A stretch of DNA of 64,000 bases from Brassica napus. Lineage: Eukaryota > Streptophyta > Magnoliopsida > Brassicales > Brassicaceae. Both the position numbers and the translations under genes were made by a program. Below, in pieces: positions 12,300 through 23,310 of this stretch. The notes beneath the pieces are model-generated. The model was not told the DNA's origin. It searched no databases and was given only the letters and a program-made list of their open reading frames with translations. The first letter of the stretch is position 1. Each line of letters starts with the position of its first letter. The stretch lies in NCBI RefSeq assembly GCF_020379485.1, contig NC_063452.1:51460439-51524438 (forward strand), given 5' to 3'.

Positions 12300-13193
12300 G
12301 AGCATGTTTACAGGGGTAACCTCTAAATGAGTTCTTAGTCAATATTTAAGTATTTATATTATTAAAATTGAAGTACCTTTTGATACTGTTTGAAAACTTA
12401 GATTGTAGACTTTTAATTTTTTTTAACTGTTGTTTGGACACAAAGTTAGCAGGAGAAAACGTTTTCTTTGCTTCCTTCATTAATGTCATTTTCGTAATTT
12501 CACTGTCGCACAACTTAAACCAAAATCAAAATCAATAACATGCACATTATCGATTAACTTACCCAGTAAATATCTTAACCAACTGGTTCAATTAACCAAA
12601 CTATGAAAGCAAAAAATATTCGTGAGAATATCTTAATAAATAGAGAGTTTGAATTAATTGGTAGACAGAATAGGCTAGATTCTCGGTTGCAATCTTGAAA
12701 TATATTATTACCTTAATTTTCAAAACTAAACTTTCATCCCAAGTCTTTTTTTTCTCCGAGCTATATATGTTTTCACATCTCTTATATTGCTTCCTAATCT
12801 CCTTAAAAGCCATCGAATGCCTCCACAGTTAGTTACCTAAATCATCACAAACAAATATAACAATATTTATACCACGATCCAATATATTTTGAGGTATACA
12901 AATTATAATTTCATGAAAATAATAATATGCCAATAACTAATCTACCGTGATTCTGTATGAATCTAACATTCCAATTTAGATTTTTATTAGTTAATATATT
13001 GATGTATTTCAGAAGAGAAAAGGGAATATACCCAAATATATATACCATACAATCAATAAATATCTTAATGGTTAGATTTTCCTTGTGATATTTAACCGCC
13101 CAACAATTTTCATAACCATATATATTGAAATCCCTCTGCGACTCAATTTCTTCATTCTCATCCCATCACCAAAAAAAAATCACAAACAAGAAA

Positions 13194-13273
13194 TGTCGTA
13201 ACGCGAGTTATAACCTGCTTAAGGATGTCAAACCTTACAAAACCGGGTGGAGAGTACGTGTGAAGATGTGTTA
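13194..13273 (+). pseudogene. RPA1-like (DUF223 OB-fold) N-terminal exon fragment
   Basis: One frame reads YNLLKDVKPYKTGWRVRVKM and then stops. This is the start of the first OB fold of plant or Helitron-associated replication protein A large subunits (LKPYKxGWRxxVK). Upstream there is a gene-like AT-rich leader with a CT-rich stretch and A-run. No matching downstream exon in plus orientation was found. RPA1 binds single-stranded DNA in replication and repair; this remnant is too short to do so. Other RPA1-like pieces lie at 53215-54500 on the minus strand, so it could be host-derived or from an autonomous Helitron. Confidence 0.45.
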
Positions 13274-15128
13274 AGAGTAATTTATAAGACCTGACTTAGA
13301 AATTTTGTTGTTATTGCAAATTTCAGTTCCTCAAGAAAGTGGAGTTTATTTTAAGAATTCTTGAACACTGTTGTTATTAATAAGATGGATGTTCTTTTAT
13401 TGTTATTGATTTATTTATCAACAATCAAAACTATGCATTTCTTTATGTTTTCTTTACTACATCAAACACAATCATTCAAGTCAATCAAGAAATGGAACAA
13501 TCAAGCGTAAGGCAAATAAAAAATACATGCCATCAGCAATCACGCGTACATCTACCACAATCCTAAATGACAAGGTTTTTCTATTATTGTATGAACTAAT
13601 CATTTTTCAATTATACTAACCTTGGTTTTGTCCGCAAAGTTCGCAATTATATTTGGTATTTGAGCTTCTCCCTTGAATGATCTTTCTTCTCCAACATCTA
13701 GAATTCTTATCAATAACACCTACATAACCTGAAAGATACTAAAACAAAGAATAAAAAAGATTGATTGTTGAACATGTAGTAGTCAAACATGACAGTTATT
13801 TTTCACAAATAATTACTAAATGAAAGTGAAGATACACTACCTGATATGGAAGACAAGTTTTTACTATTTCCTTCGTCTGTTTCAGTCTCTTTTTTTCTTC
13901 ACTATGTGTCTTATATGCAACCGTGTAATCAGTCAATAAATAAAAGTTAGTACATGCCCGAAAAACACATAACAAGCCAAGTCAAAATCTAAACAAGCAA
14001 AATTAATGGAATAGATACAATATATTAATTTGGTTTGTAAATTATAGGCTTATCTAGTGTAGTTTTAAATCAAAAACATAACTTATTGCAAACGAATGCA
14101 AACTCATTAACCAATAAATCCTATCTCGACCACATTCTAAATAAGTTATACAACCAATGAATATTCAAAAAAAGAACGTAGAAAATAACAAGCAGAAAGT
14201 GTTTAAGAAAAACAGAAACCTAACTTTGCTTCTTCCATGTCGACCATATTCATCGCTGGTAACATAACAGGAATCAAGAGCACATCAATTTGATCAAATC
14301 ATCTCCTTTTTCTACCTTGCAATTATTCCAATTTCTGGTCATCATATAATTGAATTTCGAAGTATACAAAGACTGTAAATTAAATATGAATTTACCTATT
14401 ACATGCGTTGAGAAATTGAAGATTCGTTTACAAATTTTGAAACACTTGGGTGATGGCCAATCTTCTATTAGAGATGACAGATCTAAGAAAGATTGGAACA
14501 ATGTTTAGGATTAAAAGAACCTAATCATTTACAATCAAAATTGAATAAACAGAATATAAACAGTCTAACCTTTTATACAATAAATCGATGAACAAACTGG
14601 TGAACATGAATTCGTCTTTAGGATTAAAAAAACCTAATAGTTTACAATGAAAATTGAATAAACAGAATATAAACAGTCTAACCTTTTATACAATAAATTG
14701 ATGAACAAACTGGTGAACATGAATTCATCTACCTCATATTCGGTATTTGATTTATCTTTTTTAAGTTATCATTATGAAGATCAGATAAAAGAGAGAGACA
14801 CCGAATGGCCAACAGAGAAGATTAGGAGAAAGCAAAAAGTAGTTGACTTTTCTAAGTAACATGTTATTTTCCCTGAGTAATTAGTTGGACAAATCGACAA
14901 AAGGAAAAATATTAATATGGGCCAGCTTTTATGTATAATTTGGATACATGATTACTAGCCCAATTCTGTAAATAATTGACATATTAATTCTTTTATTATA
15001 TAGTCTAGCCCAATTTTTTAAATAATTGACATTTTAATTTTTTTTTTAAATAAAGTGAACTACAGTAAATTTTATTTAGCAATTTATGGTTGTTGTTCTT
15101 TGCGGTGAAAATAAAAACAGAAACTGTA
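13274..15128. other. AT-rich DNA with no clear gene
   Basis: A minus-strand frame near 13625-13690 includes KYNCELCGQN, which could be part of the C-terminal zinc ribbon of an RPA1-like gene. An imperfect duplication of about 110 bp with the core GAATAAACAGAATATAAACAG occurs at 14510-14605 and 14625-14725. Nothing else is supportable. Confidence 0.4.
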
Positions 15129-15167
<39 letters not shown>

Positions 15168-15170
15168 AAA
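15129..15170. repeat. (TA)n microsatellite
   Basis: An uninterrupted TA run flanked by ATATAATAT-type sequence; self-complementary. Confidence 0.9.
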
Positions 15171-15486
15171 CAATATAATTTTCAAAAATAAAATATCACA
15201 AAATTAATAATAATTCATAGAAAACTACTGCAAAAGATAAAATCATTTTTAAATAAATAAACAGAAAGCAAGAGGTTAATATATGAATATTATAATTACG
15301 TCAACTTGCATCAAGTTATAAAATTATAAATATACTATTATGCATAGATAAAAAAATATTATCAAACATCTATATTATAAAATAATATATTCTACTCTAA
15401 AATGTAGTTTACGAAACATAAAAATATACATGGACATTTTGTAAATCCAATGATTTATGAGTTTACATTTAACACAAATTAAATTC

Positions 15487-15516
15487 AACACCCGCGCAGG
15501 GACGCGGTCAAAATTT
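15487..15516 (+). mobile_element. Degenerate Helitron 3' terminus (plus strand)
   Basis: CACCCGCGCAGGGACGCGGTCAAAATTTAGT resembles the standard Brassicaceae Helitron ending, a CCCGCG hairpin followed by TCAAAATCTAGT. The loop is altered and the final CTAGT has become TTAGT. The 5' end was not located. Confidence 0.45.
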
Positions 15517-15799
15517 AGTTAAAATTAAGTTAAGAGTTTATGTTAAGAAACACCTAATTTTAGTTCTTCAATGGTAGTTTTTTAAGTTAAGGATTCTTAA
15601 AAAAAAGTGATGAAAGAAATGTTTAAGATTGTTGATTGGATTGATAAATAAAAGGAAGAACATGAAAGAGAACAAGATTTTGTGATGAAAGAAATGTTTC
15701 AGATTGTGGTTTGTGATGGAAAACAATGCTATTCAACACTTCATGGAAGTCATATGATAGCTGTGAAGATCCCTAAGCTCAATCCATTCCTTAAGACTC

Positions 15800-16149
15800 T
15801 CAATCGCTTGGAACTGGTTTAAGAAATTTACCGTCAATATGAGGCAAGTTAGCTAAAAAAGCTAACAATGCAGGTGGAGTAGTCTTTGGTATTTCATCAA
15901 ATGTGTTGGCTGAGACATGAGTTGCAGTTGCTGTCACATTACTTTGAAAGGTGTTCGAAGCAGAAGCCGCCATTGGTTTTACCGAACTAGAAAACTCTAC
16001 AATTAAATCATGAATGGTTCAGATTTAGACTAGTTCACAATTCTACTGATCGTGCGAATGAAAATCAATACCTGATTTCTTTGTTGGGTCATAAACGATC
16101 ATCTGAGCTGTATCTGGATAAACAACTTTTGACGAAGAAGCTACACTAC
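15800..16149 (-). pseudogene. CstF77-like C-terminal exon pair (captured fragment)
   Basis: Two exons with consensus junctions: 16072-16149 and 15800-15996, with a 75-bp intron. The first encodes a segment with VVYPDTAQMIVYDPTKKSG. The second contains NTFDEIPKTTPPALLAFLANLP and a TGA at 15800-15802. From memory of the family these resemble the C-terminal region of plant cleavage stimulation factor subunit 77, a HAT-repeat protein of mRNA 3'-end processing. The HAT repeats are absent. The reading frame diverges after the LANLP motif and ends early. It lies inside the 12300-17192 candidate transposon, so capture is the likely origin. The family assignment needs a search. Confidence 0.5.
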
Positions 16150-17192
16150 CTGACAAGTCCACAAGGAGATTTATTTACTTAAATCATCAACATAATCTTA
16201 TCCACGCCAGAAAGTGTAGTTGCAGATCCATGAGGTAGGTTTGTCTTCTCTACTTTCAGAACTACAGACCTGAAACTGATATAACCCACTCCACAACACC
16301 ACCGAGATGAAACCATAAGCTCCACCTTTAATTGTTGCTGCAACTGAAGATCACCAATTATACTGCCAAAACCGTGAAGAAGGATTTAGCAAAGATCTTC
16401 AGAACTCTTTCAAAACATAACAACAAATCCTTGATGATGGTAAGGATCATGATAATCATACCTTAGTTTCTTCCACCTTATAATCATCAAGCGTCATCAG
16501 TCAGATAAAACGCAGGATGCAAGCTCTGTAGAATCAAAACTAACTACAAAAGTTGAAGACTTGAATGAATCTCGTTTTCATCAGTGTGATAGCTTCTTGA
16601 ATGATCACAAACATAATACATAAACGCAATCTCAATATGAATGCCAAAGATGGATCAATAACAAGAGTTAAGAGACGGGATCATGGATTAAAACCTAATC
16701 AGATTGATCCTCTCAAAGCGATAAGAAGACTGCGTGAAATGAGATATGAAAGAGGCAATCAGAGACTTAGGTTCGAGTCGGGATCACCTGGGTGAAACGG
16801 AGGCGGAAATTCTGGTGACAAAGTTCGGCGAGGATTGATAACTCAGAACGGCGAGGTTCTTTAGTACCTCAGGGAGGTGAATCGCGGTGGATCGTCTTCG
16901 GAATCTAGGTCAACAGAGGAGGGGAGGAAGCACTCGACTTCGTTGCGGCGGAGCACTGGTCTTCCGCTCGTGGTCACCTCCGCGTTCGTAAACAATCCGA
17001 TTCTGCTGCTTTCACTGGCCATGGAAGGCAGAAGATACCGATCAAAGCTTCGTCGAAGCGAGAAAGAAACACCTATCCCACAAGAAACGTTTCTTCCGGC
17101 CCACACGTCTCTCAAGTAAATGGCTATTTTCTTCTTAATTTAATTACTTATTACACTAAATACCACACTTAAGATACCCAATAAACACGCTC
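16150..17192. other. GC-richer transposon interior, possibly more captured exons
   Basis: From 16200 to 17120 the GC content is above the surrounding DNA. A minus-strand frame of about 84 codons at 16861-17115 and an overlapping plus frame are both open across a GC-rich stretch, which may be chance. I recognise no domain. 17120-17190 returns to AT-rich DNA. Confidence 0.4.
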
Positions 17193-18902
17193 TTATGAGA
17201 TAATACAATCTTTTATGGGATTGAGTCATGTTACATTTTTCAAAATAAATTTAAACACATTTGGCCCAGAAAATTAATTGATAGACTTTATAAATAGAAC
17301 ACATAAGAATTTTCTACAAAAATATATGTTATTGAATACTCTCAATAAGTTAAAGATATACATTCACTTATTGATTTAGCCTTTAATACCTAAGAGTTAC
17401 ACAAGGCAACCCAAAAACCATACAATAAAATTGTCAACATTTTAGTGTTTCCTCTCTTATAAAGAATCCAAAAAAAAAATATTTTCGTTTAAACTTTTTC
17501 AATGACACTTTTGCTTAAAAAATATATATATTTTAAAAATCCTACTTAAACTGTTATTTTATTTTTTTTGTTTGCTTAAAAATCCAAAACTTCTTTTTGC
17601 TTATAACTTTGTAATGCTCCCCCCCCACACATGTATAACGTAATAAGTTTTATGGCTAACTATCTACCTGACTTTTCAAGTGAAAATATATGTGCTAAAA
17701 AAATGTGAATCTTCCAAATCCACAAATTAAGGAAACCAGGGTTTTTAACCGCGCTATAGGCGGATTATGTATTTTGATTTTTTTTTTAGTTTTTTTTTGC
17801 ATTTTTACTACTATGTTATTTGTTTGTTTGAGTTTACATTTAATTTATAAAATCTTAAGTAATTATATCTTGACCAATTTTGATTGAATATTTCTTTTAA
17901 TGTTTTGTTGGTTGTTTTATTGAAAAATAATTTTTAATTATAAGTTATGTGTTTTAATTTTTGATAGCCAAATATAGGGTTTGAGAATAATATTTGCATC
18001 CGAAAAACTGACCCGGAACCGATTCAAAAATTAGGATATCGAATCTGATTGGATCCAGCCTCAATATCCGAACATGTCCATTTTTCAAAACCCCAAAATT
18101 GATACCAAACCGGACCCGTACCAAGAATTAAATGAGTATTCATACATAACCGAACATATAAATAAATAAATAAATAAATATATATATATATATATATTTG
18201 TTATAATTATACTTATAATAATATTAATACCTAAGATTAAAATTATAAATCAAATATATTATTTATTTTTGGTATTTTATGGATATATTTGGCTGCTTTG
18301 GATACAAAATATCCGAATCAGATTGTATCCATGGTTATTTTCGGATAGTATCCATAACTATCTTTAAGATAATTAATACTTTTATTTAACTATAAATATA
18401 GGAGTGGTATGGCTTTATAAATAACTCCAAAAACTAAAGACATAATCATATTAGAGATTCTGCTTTAATAATATAAATACATTATTTACAAACAATATAA
18501 AACCCTTAAGAAAAGTAAAACCTTCCAAGCTAACTGAACACGGCCTATATTTAAGCCAAAATGATTTTAATTTTAATTTTAAGTTTTAAAATTTTAAACT
18601 TAATTTTAATTTTAACGTTTGCATAAGATATTTAAAATACTTATTAATTTTAAACTTATTGCATTTTTATTATATTACTTAATTCCAATTTGTCACAAAA
18701 AATGTTTAAATGATCTTTTTAACTTAGACTAAAATGTTATACTAAAGAAGAAGAGAACAGTTATACCCAGGGTTAACTGATTGAAAAAATATATTTCAAA
18801 ATTTTTTTTCATACCTGTTCCGTTACTAATTCTAACTTATTGTTAAACCAATATAAAGCTATTTAAGATATGTTTTAATAAATACCTAATCTAAAAACAA
18901 TT
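17193..18902. other. AT-rich intergenic DNA
   Basis: No gene. Contains a C8 run (17618-17625), an (AAAT)n/(TA)n microsatellite (18160-18198), and CCGAA/GGATAC-type words (18000-18340) resembling those near 8000-8530. The latter are probably remnants of one dispersed repeat family. Confidence 0.5.
18160..18198. repeat. (AAAT)n-(TA)n compound microsatellite
   Basis: AAATAAATAAATAAA followed directly by a TA run. Confidence 0.9.
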
Positions 18903-20033
18903 CTTGTTCAAGTGGTCAAATATTTGACTTATTATTCCCTTTTTTTGGTAGGAATATGGGAGAATGATTCCCAATTTATTTAAAAAAAAAACCCAAACTT
19001 CAGCTTACAAGACGAGTTTGTCGTGGCCGCAACGGTCCAGCAACATCCTCATGAACTAAAACAGCGACCTCAATCGGTGCCACAACAAAACTATGAAAAT
19101 CAAACGGAAGAGAAAATGCAAGGTTAGCCAAACCATCAGCTAAGCGGTTTGCTTCCCTATACACTTGAACGAATCGAACCAGCCAGTCCTTTGTCAAGAA
19201 GCCATGGCACAAGCGTACCAGGAAAGACAGCGGATGAGTATCCCCAATCCCTATAGTAAGAAACTCCATCACCATCATATAATCGACCTCTACCTTTAGC
19301 CTTCTCACCCCTTTCTCCCAAGCAACCACTAAACCATAGTACACACCCCATAACTCCGCTAATGTGTCGTACAACTACCTATATTAATCGAAAAACCACC
19401 ACACCACTCGCCTTCTCCGTTTCGCAGTGCTTCCCCTGCAGCTGCCGGCCCCGAGTTCCCATGTGATGCCCCGTCCGTGTTCAGTTTCATCCACCCCACA
19501 GAAGGTGGCTTCCATCCCACCATTATCTCAACCATATGTCTCTCCTTTATGTGAGCATTCTCTGCTCTATTCGCTGCTATAACTCCCTTAGCCAAGTCAC
19601 GTAAGAACTTGACTCTATCTCTCCAAAGTCGGGTATCACCAAATACATTTCCACATCTCCACTTCCATCCCCACCACAGAGTCAAAGCGAATATAGTAGC
19701 CCACAGAATACCACCACCTGCATTGTTGTCACATAGGTTCTTATATAAGCATTCCAGTAACTGCATTCTGAAGAAAGCATTCCTTCTCGTTCTCGGAACA
19801 AATCTCTCCCATATACCTTTTATCGCAGGACAATCACGTAACACATGTATTATAGTCTCAACTCCTCCTCTGCAGACCTGGCATAAGTCAGTCCCACTCA
19901 GGTGTCTTCTATGTCTCTCTGCATTCGTCATGATTGCTTGGTTTGCCACTAGCCAGAGGAACATTCCCTTATAGAGTTTACTTGTTCTTTTTTTTAACAG
20001 CATAGAGTTTACTTGTTCAAGTGGCCAAATATT
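18903..20033 (-). mobile_element. 5'-truncated LINE, minus strand, with 22-bp TSD
   Basis: The 22-base words at 18903-18924 and 20012-20033 (CTTGTTCAAGTGGTCAAATA.. and CTTGTTCAAGTGGCCAAATA..) differ at one position. They flank the insert as a target-site duplication, the mark of target-primed reverse transcription. The insert carries only the C-terminal zf-RVT and RNase H part of a plant L1-type ORF2. On the minus strand it ends with a short A run (plus T7 at 18940-18946) a few bases before the TSD. Endonuclease and reverse transcriptase domains are missing, as expected for 5' truncation. Confidence 0.8.
19000..20010 (-). pseudogene. LINE ORF2 C-terminus: zf-RVT plus RNase H, frameshifted
   Basis: Two minus-strand frames join. 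19359-20114 holds the zinc-binding zf-RVT motif (TDLCQVCRGGVETIIHVLRDC) and the start of RNase H (MKLNTDGASHGNSGPAAAG). 19000-19374 continues it (AELWGVYYGLVVAWEKG, EVDY, ANRLADGLA). The acidic RNase H residues (D of NTDGA, E of AELW, D of EVDY, D of RLAD) are all present. A frame change near 19365-19375 interrupts the domain, so this copy cannot make it intact. RNase H would remove RNA from the cDNA hybrid. The N-terminal endonuclease and reverse transcriptase are absent. Family: plant L1-like non-LTR retrotransposon. Confidence 0.85.
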
Positions 20034-20599
20034 ACGTGAACTTTTCGAATCTATAATAATGGTATTTGATTTTGTAAGGGATAAAAATATGGGTTTTTTG
20101 CAAGATTGACTCAAAACTCAAAGTAAAACTTAAAACTAACTCATGCTTTTCTTGGATTTTTCTTTTCTCATATTCACCCCACAAGTTCATATAATTCACG
20201 AAAATGCCATCAATTTTTTTTTTTCCGAAAATGACATTTTTACTCTCTCACCCTCATCATCTTCAAGTAATTACAAGATTGCCATTGTCATCAATACTCC
20301 AATCACCATGAACAACCAATTTGAAGCTCTTAATGCATCTAAAATCGATTTACACTCTCTCTTTCTCACTTGTTATGAACTAAAAACAACATCTCTTTCA
20401 CTTTGCCTCCATATTCATCCAAAAAACTCAAGCTTTTGATTCAATTTTTTTTTATGGTTGATAGAGCCATTCAAGCATACTATTCTTGGTGGGTTACTTT
20501 CGTTTGAGATTCTGGGTGGTTGGAGAAGACTTTGTGTGCTAAAAAAGTCATCTCACTAGTTTAAGGTATGAAATTGAAATTTTTTCCAGATATGTTCGT

Positions 20600-21450
20600 G
20601 TAGAAGACTTACCCGTAAGTAGTATGGCTGTAGAAGACTTACGGGTAAGTCTTCTGGTCAAACAGATGACTTACTTGTAAGTCGTCATCTTTGTTTGTTA
20701 AAAAAATCTAGAGAATACCCTAGACGACTTACTGATAAGTCGTCTAGGATAAACAGGTTAGTTTTGCATTTGATCGAATTGTGTCAGATATTTGACTTTT
20801 CCTGGACGACTTACCAGTAAGTAGTCTCTGGGAAAACAAAAATTTCAATATTTTATTAAAACTGAACGACTTATCTGTAAGTCGTCTCAGGTTAATTTTG
20901 CAATTAGAAAATAAAACTTACATATTTAATTTTTCCCAGACGACTTACGAGGAAGTCGTCAAATAAGACGACTTACTTGAAAGTCGTCCAGGATAAGCAA
21001 AGTCGTCCAGATTTATTTCCTAGATTATGGTCAAACCTTGCTTATCTCGGACGACTTTCTCTTACGTCGTCTACCTGGACGACTTTCAAGTAAGTCGTCT
21101 GGGTAAAGTTAAATATTTAAGTTTCTTTTTCGAATTGCAAACTAACCTGAGAAGACTTACAAATAAGTCGTCTAGCTTTAATAAAATATTGAAATTTTTG
21201 TTTTCCCAGAGACGACTTACTGGTAAGTCGTCCAGGAAAAGTCAAATATCTGACACAATTCGGCCAAATGCAAAACTAACCCGTTTATCCTAGACGACTT
21301 ACGACTTACTTGTAAGTCGTCCTATTTAAAATTCAATTGCAAAAATGACATGTTTCGACGACTTGTAAGTCGTCCTATTTAAAATTCAATTGCAAAAATG
21401 ACATGTTTGGACGACTTACTGGTAAGTCTTCCAGACGACTTACTGGAATG
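20600..21450. repeat. Palindrome cluster, 5' part of the MULE
   Basis: About fifteen copies or half-copies of GACGACTTAC-nn-GTAAGTCGTC lie in this segment, each able to form a stem of about 10 bp. The centre pair of bases varies (TG, TA, CA, TT). The cluster sits just upstream of the transposase coding region. Confidence 0.85.
20737..21300. repeat. Large inverted duplication with arms of about 260 bp
   Basis: The left arm 20737-21000 and the right arm 21039-21300 are reverse complements with modest divergence. For example, GATAAACAGGTTAGTTTTGC on the left pairs with the complement of GCAAAACTAACCCGTTTATC on the right. CAGGATAAGCAA at the inner left pairs with TTGCTTATCTCG. The spacer is about 40 bases. 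Each arm contains several of the short palindromes. Confidence 0.8.
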
Positions 21451-21528
21451 TCGTATGCGTCAATATTTAGTAAACTTTCATTTTTTCTATGTTTACTAAT
21501 GTGTTTTATTTTGAATTTTTGTACTCAG

Positions 21529-21743
21529 TTACATGCGGTGTATGAAGAATGGTTGTTGAAAGATTGTCATCGGGATTTTGTGGTTGATAATGTCAAAGGA
21601 GCGAGAATCATTTTTTTTGGGGAAAGGTTCGACACATGCTGAACTTCTTGCAATGGCTCAAGAAGATTATAACCTGGACATGAGCACATAATCTGTGGAG
21701 ATAACCTACTCATTACCAGAAGAAATGATGCAGTCTTTAGACA
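21529..21743 (+). pseudogene. MULE transposase, N-terminal part (upstream of nested LTR element)
   Basis: An exon begins after a CTCAG acceptor at about 21528. It encodes YEEWLLKD, a DFVVDNVKGARI motif and, in another frame, HAELLAMAQEDYNLDM and EITYSLPEEMMQSLD. The frame shifts in the T8/G4 homopolymer around 21611-21622, and a TAA (near 21689) interrupts the second frame. The exon stops exactly at the TSD of the nested LTR retrotransposon, and the same reading phase resumes at 27738. The upstream 5' UTR or first exon was not identified. Confidence 0.75.
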
Positions 21744-23113
21744 TGTTACAGGCTGGAAGCTGGGTCGCCCAAATGGTTGTTGGAGGTTTAAATCGGATCA
21801 ACCAAAGATGTGATCTATTGGTCGATATGTATAGAATCTTACTTGATAACCTGAAACCAAATGAAGAATGAATGAGATGAGGATTATGATATGAATAAAA
21901 CAAGAATAATAAACTGAAAGAAAGGATAGCATTGGCGGAATCAAGCTGCTGGATGTGTATCACTCTCAGCTTGATCTGATGATGGATTGAAGTGGATTTG
22001 AGGATGAGGGTTTGAATGAATCTCTCAATCTGATGGAATGATGGGGCGATGTGATTGACTCTCTCAATCTGTGTACTGAGATTATTTGATTTGCACAAAT
22101 AAACTAGACTCACGAAATCAATAGAACAACAAAGAATCTCTCTTTGAATCCTAAAGACCGATATTTTATACAAAGAACAATCTTTGATAAAAAACTGAAT
22201 AAACTTTTTATTAACTTGATGATTGAGGGTGCTCTTTACAATGCACGTCTAGGAGCTTATATAAGGCTCAGAGACAAATGTCCTAACGTTCTAAACAAAT
22301 AGAAAAGGAAACAAATCAAGCAAAGTAACAAAATCGGAAACTAGCCGTTGGAGCCTTTTATGGGATTTTGGCTCCAAGTGAGAAACTTGATTCTTGGGGA
22401 TAAGAGAGCTTCCTTGGATCTTCCTGGGTGCTTGATAGGTACTGATGTCGTGCCTGATCTGAAGAGAAAAGAGCTGTTGGACATTAATGTCGGTTTACTC
22501 CAAATAAGGCAGGTTTGAGTAAATGAGGATCCTTATGATCCAATGGTTGCTGGTGCATGGTATGAACTTGTAGAAATCCTCCTGGACGCCTAGAATATCT
22601 CCTGATTGGTTGAAATGATCTCCTGGTCGCCAATTTCTGGTTTAAAGCTGATTGAATCGGTTAGCTTCCAATTGAGGCAAGTGTAGAACTGGTTTGACCG
22701 GTTTTGGAGATTGGATCATAACTTCATAATTACGTGGTAATTTCTCCTGATCTTAGGCTTTATGGAAAGCTGATAAACTCCTCTTGACTCCTATGATGGG
22801 ATTTTCTTCAGGCCGCTTCTTCATTGGGCTTGAATCTTCTTCTAAAGTCAGGTACTCGCAGATGGACGGGCTGAGAGACCTCCGACTTGTAAAATTCATA
22901 ACTTCATGCTCCGTGAATATTGTGGCCCGATTCCAATTGGCCTGGACCCCTTATTGAGTGTAGAATCCATAACAATTATTATCGTCATTTAAGCCCTCCT
23001 GGTTTTTAAGATATGGCATTTTTAGTGCACACATGTCCTTGTTGGCGCCTTGGCTGGTTGAGTAGGGCTTTGGGTTGACCTCCGGTTCAGCTACTGGTTT
23101 GATGGCCGCATCA
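21744..23113 (-). repeat. 3' LTR (left copy)
   Basis: 1370 bp, starting TGTTACAGGCT and ending GGCCGCATCA on the plus strand. Compared with the right LTR it has scattered substitutions. It also lacks about 20 bases after CTTGATTCTT near 22395, a deletion flanked by short repeats. Confidence 0.92.
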
Positions 23114-23114
23114 T

Positions 23115-23128
23115 ACCCTCCCCCTTGA
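23115..23128 (-). promoter_or_regulatory. Polypurine tract
   Basis: The minus strand reads CAAGGGGGAGGGTA directly before the 3' LTR start TGATGCGG, the expected plus-strand priming site. Confidence 0.8.
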
Positions 23129-23310
23129 AAAATTTTCTTCCTCGAAACTGGATAACCTGCACTAAGATAGAGCAAGTCAGGTTTCATTCTCTCTTGAGAG
23201 TTTAGAACCTTACCTTGGTATAATTTCGGTTTGGTGATGCATGGTGCATCTGGTGGCTCTTCTTTGAGAAGATGTGAAAGTATCACGCATCTCCTATGGT
23301 TTTGTACATT

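Larger units (their letters stand above)
12300..17192. mobile_element. Candidate gene-fragment-carrying DNA transposon (ends only)
   Basis: At 12297 the plus strand reads TAAGAGCATGTTTACAGGGG. At 17195 the minus strand reads TAAGAGCGTGTTTATTGGG. These are similar inverted ends of the TAAGAGCATGTTTATC type also seen on the MITE at 55436-55657. Between them lie an RPA1-like exon and CstF77-like exons, as in Pack-type elements. Against this, the flanking trinucleotides are TAA and TTA rather than a direct copy, and the interval holds a Helitron-like end at 15487. The two ends may come from different elements. Confidence 0.25.

Noticed and set aside
20600..21450. A CRISPR array
   Set aside because: Repeats are palindromic, variable in spacing and lie within a plant MULE. 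There are no uniform spacers and no cas genes, and the DNA is eukaryotic.
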